DNA of 64,000 nucleotides. Origin: Bacteroidota bacterium (GTDB lineage Bacteria; Bacteroidota; Bacteroidia; Bacteroidales; JAAAOM01). Shown in pieces: positions 57,299-64,000 of this stretch. Positions within the stretch are counted from its first letter, which is position 1; each line of letters opens with the position of its first letter. A program made the translations under genes and the position numbers. Location: positions 169,004 to 233,003 of the forward strand of contig JAAAOM010000031.1 in the NCBI GenBank assembly GCA_009908855.1, given 5' to 3'. The notes under the pieces are model-generated. The model searched no databases and was not told where the DNA came from. It was given only the letters and a program-made list of their open reading frames with translations.

Positions 57299-57679
57299 AT
57301 GGAGCCACTTTCAATAGCAGGAACAGCAAAAACGCCATCTGTAAGTTTTGACGCAGCGAAAGGTGTGCTGGAGATAAAAGGAAGATCGATCCCCGAAAAT
57401 TCGATTGAATTTTATAAGCCTTTGGTCGATTGGTTGGAAGATTATACGGATACACCCAATAAAACAACAAAAGTAAACGTTCAATTAGAATATTTTAATA
57501 CCAGTTCCTCAAAATGTATTTTGGATGTATTTAAAAAACTGGAGTCCATTCACAAAGGGAAGGGCGAAGTTCAGATTAACTGGTATTACGAGGAGGATGA
57601 TGAGGATATGCTGGAAGCCGGTGAAGATTATGAATCCATCATCCGTGTACCGTTTAAAATGATTGAAATTGTTGATTAA
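57299..57679 (+). CDS. SiaC-family regulatory phosphoprotein (DUF1987)
   Basis: A 126-residue single-domain protein with LEIKGRSIPENSIEFY, then LEYFNTSSSKCILDVFKKLE and the closing WYYEEDDEDMLEAGEDY. Thr68 in the FNTSS loop matches the residue phosphorylated by SiaB in Pseudomonas aeruginosa SiaC. In that species unphosphorylated SiaC binds a diguanylate cyclase and controls biofilm formation. Here no cyclase is nearby, so the target is unknown. Forms a two-gene unit with the SiaB-like kinase. Confidence 0.9.
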   Translation: MEPLSIAGTAKTPSVSFDAAKGVLEIKGRSIPENSIEFYKPLVDWLEDYTDTPNKTTKVNVQLEYFNTSSSKCILDVFKKLESIHKGKGEVQINWYYEEDDEDMLEAGEDYESIIRVPFKMIEIVD

Positions 57680-57828
57680 ATAAGAGCTAATCTATCTTTT
57701 CTGATTGGTTATTTAACCGCATTTTATTTTTTTTGTGGTTTTCAACGCTTGCACTTTTAGGCAAAGCCTGCGAGAATCGTAATCCGGTATCAATTTCCAA
57801 TTCTTTATCGTTAAGTCAAGCGATTTCT

Positions 57829-60800
57829 TTAACTTCTGCGGTATTTACTGCTAATATATTCAAAGTAGTTCAATAATTTTTTCAGCCATCGTTTGTGCAA
57901 TATCCAGTAAAGGATAATGGCAAATAACCATATTACAATCACATTTACCCAAAAAGTACTGAAATAGCTATTAATAAACTGCTTGCGTGGTGCATAAAAA
58001 TGCGCCTTAATAAGCGGATGTTCAGGATCATTATAAATAGGGTCTACTTTTTGATATAATTCACCCTGATACTCAATAATGCGCGAAGGTTCGTTTGTGT
58101 TTTCAACAAATTCCGTTAGTTTTTCATTGTGATAGTCTCTTTTCAGTTGCATGAAAAGCTCTTTTTCTTCAGGTGTTTCCTGCATGCTTCTGATTAGTTC
58201 ATCCCGTTCGTGGTTTACATTATTATAGGCCTGCACGTAATATTTCCTAAGTTCTTCCACATAATTTTTTACATCTTCCAACAAGCCTTCATTCAGTTTA
58301 TTAATGTATAGACCACTTACATCGGGTGCAGGAATGCCTTTGTTTATCTCTTTTTCTTTGTTTATTTCGTTTCGCAACACTTCCAGATAACTGATTATTT
58401 TTATCTTATCTTCAATTTCACCCTGGTTGCGTTGCACATAATTTATTTTATTCTGCAGGTCGCGTACCCAGTAATTCTTTTTGTATTCAGTCATGCTCAT
58501 GGCCTTATCAAGGGGGTAAAAAATTCGTTCAAATTCGTTCTCCTTAAATTGTTCTACGGCCAGTGCTTCATATCCCCATCGGGCCAGAATGAGTTCACCA
58601 TAAACAGGAATTTTATTGGGTGAAGCGATACTTGGGTTTATTTTTTCGTACTTCACAATTACACCGCTCAATATTATTTGCGGTATTACCAGGAAAGGAA
58701 TAAGAATATAAATAGTGACAACCGTTTTAAACGAATCGGAAATCACCAGTCCCATGATGTTGGATGCACACCATGCACTGAATAAAATTAACCAGTATTG
58801 GAAATACATCCCTTTTATCTCCAAAATACTATTGCCTAAAATTACAAATGTAAAAGCCTGTATGGCCGACAGGGCAAATAATATTGCCACTTTCGACATC
58901 AGATAACTACCCCAGCTCAGGTTTAAAAAGGCCTCCCGTTTAAGTATCTTTCGGTCTTTGATTATTTCCTCGGCACTTACCGTTAAGCCGATAAAAATAG
59001 CCACAATTACTGCCATAAAAATATATACCGGTATATTGCTATTGCCCATAAATGTATAGCCGAGTTCATTGGCGGCGCTTACATCACGGTATTTGGTAAT
59101 AAACGACAATATAAATGCAAGCAATGGAGCTTCCAGGAAATTAATAACAAGGTATTGTCTGTTTGAGAATTTAGACAACACATCGCGTTGTACAAATACC
59201 CACCATTGTTTAATTACATTAGGTATTTTAAATGATACATGGGGGATTTCAAGTTTTTTATCGTCTTTGGCTGTTTCTGGTTGTGTATTAAATTCCTTGT
59301 AGAATTTATTCCACTCCCGGGGCGTAATTTTTCTGGTTCGGGTGAATTTGCCATATTCATCAATCATTTTTGATTCAACAATATTGAATATCTGCTCGGG
59401 GTTTACGTTACCACAGGCGTGGCATTCACTTTCGTTCCAGTTGGCATGGTGTACACGCGATTTAAAATAAACGATTGATTCAATTGGATCACCCCGGTAA
59501 ATAGGATAACCGCCGGTATCCAAAATAATCAGTTTGTCAAACATCTTGAATATATCGGACGAGGGCTGATGGATTACCACAAATACCAGCTTGCCTTTAA
59601 GAGATAATTCCTTCAACAGGTCAAGTATATTTTCAGAATCGCGTGATGATAGTCCTGATGTTGGTTCATCAAGAAATAATACCGCAGGTTCACGAATTAA
59701 TTCCAATGCAATATTTAATCTTTTTCGCTGCCCACCGCTTATTTTTTTATTTAATGGCGAACCTACCTGGATGTCTTTTATCTCATGTAATCCAAGATTA
59801 ATTAATGTATTATTTACTGCTTCGTTGATTTGCTCATGTGTATAGTTATCGAAGCACAATTTGGCGTTGAAATAAAGATTCTGGAATACAGTTAATTCCT
59901 CTATCAACAGGTCGTCCTGTGATACATGGCCAATAATACCTTCAATATCTGCTTTATTGGTATGAATATTCAATCCGTTTATGGTAACCGATCCCGTTGT
60001 TGGTGGTTCGCTACCGTTAAGGATGTTCAATAATGTTGACTTTCCTGCACCACTGGCACCCATAATGCCAATCAACCGTCCTGAATCTTCTGAAAAACTA
60101 AAATTGTGTAGTCCATAAGCCCCATTCGAGAATTGGTAGGAGATGTTACTGGCCTCAAAAATAATTTTTAATCCCCTTGAGTCGGCAATGAATGTGCTGA
60201 CCACATCTGAATAATAAACCGGTTTTATTTGAGGATTACGGATGGATGATCCGGTATTCAGTACATACACTTTATCGGGAACCAGCAATTGTCCGTTCAA
60301 ATACATTTCCTTATTCCCGAAGTACCGTGCCAGGTATAAATTAGCTGATGAAATGTGCAATACCCTGATTTCACCGTTAAGGTTTTCATTGTAAATGTGC
60401 CTTACATTTTCATGGGTGAAATTTTCATTGCTGTTTATTGAAAGAATCTGTGATGAGTCGGGTAGATTTTCCGATGGCAATATCGTGAAATCTCTAATGC
60501 GATTGTGCTCATCATCTTCAATATTAAAAGTATTGGCAACAGTTGAAATAAATTCATATTCCTGTTCAGATATCTTTGTACTATCAGACTTTACAAATTC
60601 AAATAAATTGACAAGCACAATCAGCTTTTGCTGGTGGGTCAACTCTTCATTGATCTGCACACATATTTTCAATACCCGAACAGATTTTTTTGAAATTTTT
60701 TTGATTTCCTGTTCCTGAATCTGATGAATATGAAAGTAATGATCAAACACACCCAAATATTCTTCAACCAGGTCTTCATTCAATAATCGTCTGAGAAACG

Positions 60801-60894
60801 ATTCTACAACCGATCGGCGGTCTGTGTTATTACTATTTGGCGTTGCAATTATGGCGAATAATTGCATGAGGGCTTTCAGGATTTTCTCACTCAT
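57829..60894 (-). CDS. TerB-ABCG fusion: ABC transporter with N-terminal TerB-like domain
   Basis: A protein of about 1021 residues. Numbered from the first open codon (TTG, 60969), a helical TerB-like region spans 30-150. A small beta region follows (180-260). The ATPase has Walker A GASGAGKST (304-312), signature SGGQRKRLNIA (411-421), Walker B LFLDEPTSGLS and the H-loop VIHQPSS. A CxxC pair (ECHACGN) follows. The ABC2-type membrane domain has about six helices, interrupted by a long periplasmic coiled-coil region rich in Lys/Glu. The arrangement ATPase then membrane domain is that of ABCG half-transporters. Substrate and role unknown. I chose the ATG at 60894; an ATG at 60951 is possible. 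It is convergent with the SiaB/SiaC unit. Confidence 0.88.
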   Translation of the reverse strand: MSEKILKALMQLFAIIATPNSNNTDRRSVVESFLRRLLNEDLVEEYLGVFDHYFHIHQIQEQEIKKISKKSVRVLKICVQINEELTHQQKLIVLVNLFEFVKSDSTKISEQEYEFISTVANTFNIEDDEHNRIRDFTILPSENLPDSSQILSINSNENFTHENVRHIYNENLNGEIRVLHISSANLYLARYFGNKEMYLNGQLLVPDKVYVLNTGSSIRNPQIKPVYYSDVVSTFIADSRGLKIIFEASNISYQFSNGAYGLHNFSFSEDSGRLIGIMGASGAGKSTLLNILNGSEPPTTGSVTINGLNIHTNKADIEGIIGHVSQDDLLIEELTVFQNLYFNAKLCFDNYTHEQINEAVNNTLINLGLHEIKDIQVGSPLNKKISGGQRKRLNIALELIREPAVLFLDEPTSGLSSRDSENILDLLKELSLKGKLVFVVIHQPSSDIFKMFDKLIILDTGGYPIYRGDPIESIVYFKSRVHHANWNESECHACGNVNPEQIFNIVESKMIDEYGKFTRTRKITPREWNKFYKEFNTQPETAKDDKKLEIPHVSFKIPNVIKQWWVFVQRDVLSKFSNRQYLVINFLEAPLLAFILSFITKYRDVSAANELGYTFMGNSNIPVYIFMAVIVAIFIGLTVSAEEIIKDRKILKREAFLNLSWGSYLMSKVAILFALSAIQAFTFVILGNSILEIKGMYFQYWLILFSAWCASNIMGLVISDSFKTVVTIYILIPFLVIPQIILSGVIVKYEKINPSIASPNKIPVYGELILARWGYEALAVEQFKENEFERIFYPLDKAMSMTEYKKNYWVRDLQNKINYVQRNQGEIEDKIKIISYLEVLRNEINKEKEINKGIPAPDVSGLYINKLNEGLLEDVKNYVEELRKYYVQAYNNVNHERDELIRSMQETPEEKELFMQLKRDYHNEKLTEFVENTNEPSRIIEYQGELYQKVDPIYNDPEHPLIKAHFYAPRKQFINSYFSTFWVNVIVIWLFAIILYWILHKRWLKKLLNYFEYISSKYRRS

Positions 60895-61032
60895 CCGATT
60901 ATGCTTCTTTGCTGTTGCATGATACGACGAATATAAGAATTTAATTAACATTGTAGGATATAAATTCAATCCATGCTGAATTTATCACGAAAGAAAACGA
61001 ACTATACTGGCCAAAAAGAGGAATAGATTTAC

Positions 61033-61040
61033 CATCTTTG
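61033..61040 (+). promoter_or_regulatory. Candidate -7 box for fabH
   Basis: CATCTTTG differs from TAnnTTTG mainly at its first bases and lies about 54 nt before the fabH ATG. Confidence 0.25.
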
Positions 61041-61093
61041 CGCCACCATAAAGTAAATTGTCGTATCATAAATCATTCGTTAACACTAATAAT

Positions 61094-62059
61094 ATGCATA
61101 CAAAAATTACTGCTTTAAGTACATATATACCGGAAAAAGTATTGGACAACGCCTATTTTGAAGCCATTGTGGATACTTCAGATGAATGGATTACCTCTCG
61201 TACAGGAATACATGAGCGAAGAAGTATAGCTCCTGACGAAACAACTACAGACCTGGCTGTAAGGGCTGTTGAGAATCTTACTAAAGAATCCGGGGCAGCT
61301 ATTCATGATGTCGATTTTATTATTGTAAGCACAATTACCCAGGAACAAAATATGCCCAGTATAGCCAGTCAGGTACAAAATTATTTTCAGATTCCTGCTA
61401 CCGGGGCTATCGATATTACAGCGGCTTGTGCAGGTTTTGTTTATGGTATTTCAATGGCTCATTCATTGGTAGCAGCCGGCACTTACAAAAAGGTGCTGGT
61501 TATATCAGCGGAGGCATTAACCAAATTCACTGACTACAGCGATCGCACAACCTGCATTTTATTTGGTGATGCTGCCGGAGCTGCACTAATAGAGCATAAT
61601 GAAACGGAAGGAATATTAAAACCCATATCCGGTACATTCGGAGACGGTGGTAAGGAGCTTTATTTATCTCATATCGCTGATACGATAAATGGCACTTCCA
61701 TAGAAGCCAATAATCGTATCCACCAGAATGGAAGAGCTGTTTACAAATGGGCGGTTCAATTAGTACCCCGGCAGGTTAAAAGATTGCTGGATATTAATCA
61801 CCTTACAATCAATGAAATTGATTGGTTTGTACCGCATAGTGCAAATTTAAGGATGATTGAAGCCATCTGTGCTGAAATGAACTATTCTATGGATAAGGTG
61901 CTTGAAAGTGTAACACGATATGGAAATACATCCTCGTCAACCATACCGCTTGCCTTGCATGAAGGTGTTAAGCAGGGCAAATTGAAACAAGGAGATTTAT
62001 TATTACTTATTGGTTTTGGCGGAGGTCTTACCTATTCAGGCGTAATAATACGTTGGTAA
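61094..62059 (+). CDS. fabH: 3-oxoacyl-ACP synthase III
   Basis: Condenses acetyl-CoA or a branched starter with malonyl-ACP to begin fatty-acid synthesis. The catalytic triad is visible: Cys112 in TAACAGFVYG, His248 in WFVPHSANLRM, and Asn278 in RYGNTSSSTIPLAL. The 321-residue length and the C-terminal GFGGGLTYSGVII are typical. I chose the ATG at 61094 (MHTKITALSTYIPE); an upstream start at 61058 is less family-like. Single gene. Confidence 0.95.
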   Translation: MHTKITALSTYIPEKVLDNAYFEAIVDTSDEWITSRTGIHERRSIAPDETTTDLAVRAVENLTKESGAAIHDVDFIIVSTITQEQNMPSIASQVQNYFQIPATGAIDITAACAGFVYGISMAHSLVAAGTYKKVLVISAEALTKFTDYSDRTTCILFGDAAGAALIEHNETEGILKPISGTFGDGGKELYLSHIADTINGTSIEANNRIHQNGRAVYKWAVQLVPRQVKRLLDINHLTINEIDWFVPHSANLRMIEAICAEMNYSMDKVLESVTRYGNTSSSTIPLALHEGVKQGKLKQGDLLLLIGFGGGLTYSGVIIRW

Positions 62060-62177
62060 TTGCGACCTAATTGTGGGTAGCTATTCAATAATAAAGATTG
62101 CCAGGCAGGAGCTATATAAAATGGTTCCAAATTAAGTCTCATATTCGGCCTCATATATGAATGTTTGGGCGATTGGT

Positions 62178-62185
62178 TATATTTG
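62178..62185 (+). promoter_or_regulatory. Candidate -7 box for the TrpB-like gene
   Basis: TATATTTG fits TAnnTTTG, 47 nt before the ATG at 62233. Confidence 0.35.
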
Positions 62186-62232
62186 TCAGTTAACTATACT
62201 GTACATATTACTAACCAATTGAATTCAATATT

Positions 62233-63597
62233 ATGGCTGTAAAATCAAAGAAAATCTATTTGGATGAAAAAGAAATGCCCAGGAGCTGGTATAATATTCA
62301 GGCTGATATGCCCAATAAACCGAAGCCACCTTTACATCCGGGTACACATCAACCGGTAGGGCCTGACGATCTGGCACCTCTATTTCCGATGGAACTTATT
62401 AAACAAGAGGTGTCAACTGAAAAATACATTGAGATCCCCGAAGAAGTATTTGATATATATAAAATTTGGCGCCCCACACCATTGGTTCGGGCCGAAGCGC
62501 TGGAAAAAGCATTGGACACTCCGGCTAAAATCTATTATAAAAACGAAAGTGTAAGCTATGCCGGTTCTCATAAACCTAATACAGCCGTTGCACAGGCCTA
62601 TTATAATTACAAGGAAGGTATTAAGCGCATAACTACTGAAACGGGAGCCGGACAATGGGGGAGCGCACTTAGTTTCGCGACCCAACATTTTGGTATCGAA
62701 TTAAAGGTATTTATGGTTAAGGTAAGTTTTGAACAAAAACCGTATCGAAAATTTATGATGAATACCTGGAATGCTGATGTTGTGCCTTCGCCCAGTGAAT
62801 TGACTGACTCAGGTAAAAAAATCCTTGCACAATATCCTGATTCACCAGGCAGCTTAGGTATTGCCATTTCAGAAGCAGTCGAAATGGCAGCCAAAGACCC
62901 TGATACGCGCTATTCATTGGGAAGTGTGTTAAACCATGTATTGATGCACCAGACAATAATCGGTGAAGAAGCATTGGTGCAAATGCAAAAGGCTGAGGCA
63001 GAAGCCGATGTAGTTATTGGTTGTTTTGGTGGAGGCTCCAATTTCGCGGGTATAGCTTTTCCATTTGTGCGTCAAAATTTATCAAATGGTAAAAATATTC
63101 AGATAATTGCGGCTGAACCCGCATCCTGCCCGAAATTAACCCGTGGTCGCTTTCAATATGATTTTGGTGATACGGTAGGGTTAACGCCATTGATTGCTAT
63201 GTATACACTTGGACATAATTTTGTACCTGCCAAAATTCATGCTGGTGGATTGCGTTATCATGGAGCGGGATCTATTGTAAGTCAACTGCTTAAAGATAAA
63301 CTAATAGAGGCCCAATCGGTAAAACAATTAGAAACCTTTGAGGCAGGAGTTTTATTCTCCAGAACCGAAGGTATCATTCCGGCGCCTGAAACCTGTCATG
63401 CTATTGCCGTTGCTATCCGCGAAGCACAAAAAGCCAAAGAGGAAGGCAAAGAAAAAACCATTCTCTTCAATTTATCAGGGCATGGTATGATTGACCTGGC
63501 TGCGTATGATCATTATTTTTCGGGCAAACTCGAGAATCATGAAGTTACGGATGAGGAAATTACCCGTAGCCTGGATGAATTAAAAATTGGTGTATAA
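62233..63597 (+). CDS. TrpB2-type tryptophan synthase beta-like enzyme
   Basis: A 454-residue PLP enzyme of the TrpB2 branch. The PLP lysine Lys114 lies in [10 protein letters not shown], the catalytic Glu region in [13 protein letters not shown], and the phosphate-binding loop in [11 protein letters not shown]. The N-terminal extension with WYNIQADMP and the long length distinguish it from TrpB1. It would condense indole or O-phosphoserine-derived aminoacrylate to tryptophan, but no trpA or other trp gene is near. TrpB2 may salvage indole. Single gene. Confidence 0.92.
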   Translation: MAVKSKKIYLDEKEMPRSWYNIQADMPNKPKPPLHPGTHQPVGPDDLAPLFPMELIKQEVSTEKYIEIPEEVFDIYKIWRPTPLVRAEALEKALDTPAKIYYKNESVSYAGSHKPNTAVAQAYYNYKEGIKRITTETGAGQWGSALSFATQHFGIELKVFMVKVSFEQKPYRKFMMNTWNADVVPSPSELTDSGKKILAQYPDSPGSLGIAISEAVEMAAKDPDTRYSLGSVLNHVLMHQTIIGEEALVQMQKAEAEADVVIGCFGGGSNFAGIAFPFVRQNLSNGKNIQIIAAEPASCPKLTRGRFQYDFGDTVGLTPLIAMYTLGHNFVPAKIHAGGLRYHGAGSIVSQLLKDKLIEAQSVKQLETFEAGVLFSRTEGIIPAPETCHAIAVAIREAQKAKEEGKEKTILFNLSGHGMIDLAAYDHYFSGKLENHEVTDEEITRSLDELKIGV

Positions 63598-63671
63598 TGG
63601 CTCTAGTTTAAAATAGCGTAGTTTTTTGTTATAAAAACTTTTGAGCGCGTGCCACATGGTAAGTTATTGCT

Positions 63672-63691
63672 GTGATGGATACATCCATCAC
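63672..63691. repeat. 20-bp inverted repeat downstream of the TrpB-like gene
   Basis: GTGATGGAT and ATCCATCAC are perfect 9-bp arms separated by two bases. No T run follows, so it is not a standard terminator; it may belong to the adjoining repeat. Confidence 0.55.
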
Positions 63692-63795
63692 GTCTTTGCG
63701 AGGGAATCACCGGCCTCAATTGAAAAACCAACCTGGCAAATAATAGAACTTTTATCCGGGTTCAGGCGACAGCATCCCGAAGCAATCTTGTGTGG
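63688..63795. repeat. Degenerate inverted repeat with TTGCGAGG / GAAGCAATCT ends
   Basis: The left end has CACGTCTTTGCGAGGG and the right end CCCGAAGCAATCTTGTGTGG, which pair imperfectly. These end sequences resemble an abundant Bacteroidota intergenic repeat I recognise by pattern only. Confidence 0.45.
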
Positions 63796-63880
63796 TAATT
63801 ACTAAATAAATTAACTTATACGCCTTTACGAATATTTATGTTATTATTCTTAATGTATATCTGCAATCGCTCATAATTAA

Positions 63881-64000
63881 AAAAAGCAATTTTCGAAAAT
63901 GCCTTGTAAGGTGGTCACCCTGAGCGGAGTCGAAGGGTTATTAGAACGCATTACCAGGACATTTCGACTACGCTCAATGTGACAGAAGCGTTTGCTGGCA
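63881..64000. repeat. MITE-like inverted-repeat element, better-preserved copy, cut by the window edge
   Basis: Begins with a 23-base arm (63881-63903) that is the exact reverse complement of 15702-15724. Inside, GTCACCCTGAGCGGAGTCGAA pairs with TTCGACTACGCTCAATGTGAC (two long arms with three mismatches). The window ends at TGGCA, where the opposite arm should begin. Predicted total length is about 140 bp. No coding capacity. Confidence 0.7.

Larger units (their letters stand above)
63598..64000. other. Non-coding tail of the window with repeats
   Basis: No gene is seen in these 403 nt. It contains a perfect inverted repeat (63672-63691), a larger degenerate inverted repeat (63688-63795) and a MITE-like element from 63881 cut by the right edge. 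Confidence 0.7.

Noticed and set aside
1..64000. CRISPR array, tRNA or rRNA genes, phage genes, transposases
   Set aside because: No regularly spaced repeats, no cloverleaf or rRNA sequence recognised, and no recognised structural-phage or transposase motif in any open frame.

Overview
The window looks like chromosomal DNA of a Bacteroidota bacterium (Bacteroidia-like). The DNA is AT-rich, Shine-Dalgarno sequences are mostly absent, and several genes are preceded by the Bacteroidota -7 box TAnnTTTG. Many families are typical of the phylum: the serC-serA-DUF1015 cluster, a DUF5686 outer-membrane protein, DUF3822, a MauE/DoxX-type membrane protein beside tpiA, a FISUMP lipoprotein, and an ATP-dependent PEP carboxykinase paired with pyruvate phosphate dikinase. 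I saw no rRNA, tRNA, CRISPR array, phage or transposase gene. About 46 protein genes cover nearly the whole window.

Layout. 1-8.6 kb: a response-regulator/histidine-kinase gene cut by the left edge, a ComB-like phosphatase, the serine-biosynthesis cluster, rsmE, a small phosphoesterase, an NmrA-like oxidoreductase and a lipoprotein. 8.6-9.9 kb: a lone FISUMP lipoprotein gene lying between two imperfect palindromes, the most cassette-like part of the window. 9.9-15.4 kb: a 1503-residue secreted protein of unknown function, then prmA. 15.9-21.4 kb: a complete tripartite RND efflux operon. 21.5-30.7 kb: DUF2147, the tmk/MauE-like/tpiA operon, folP-dacA-mscS, a DUF5686 protein and plsY. 30.9-38.5 kb: pckA and ppdK (PEP metabolism), a DsbA-like protein, and an operon ending in rsmD. 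38.8-47.1 kb: a RecD-like helicase, then a leftward nucleotide-sugar operon (UGD, UXS, rfbA, rfbC, rfbD, phosphoglucomutase, YjbQ). 47.4-56.6 kb: a long rightward run (rpsA, STAS, rnz, guaA, S41 protease, pnuC, NadR-like kinase, THUMP methyltransferase). 56.7-63.6 kb: a SiaB/SiaC partner-switch pair, a TerB-ABCG transporter, fabH and a TrpB2-type enzyme.

The genes mostly serve core physiology: one-carbon, serine, GMP and NAD metabolism, cell-envelope sugars and lipids, ribosome assembly and rRNA modification, c-di-AMP signalling and efflux. Accessory character is confined to the FISUMP locus and to the non-coding spacers at 15.4-15.9 kb and 63.6-64.0 kb. These two spacers share an unannotated inverted-repeat element with a 23-bp arm identical in both copies. 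The right-hand copy is cut by the window edge.

No complete new defence or mobile system is visible. The best candidates for undescribed biology are the giant secreted protein, the palindrome-flanked FISUMP gene, the MITE-like repeat with its associated dispersed motif, the SiaB/SiaC pair without its usual partners, and the TerB-ABCG fusion.
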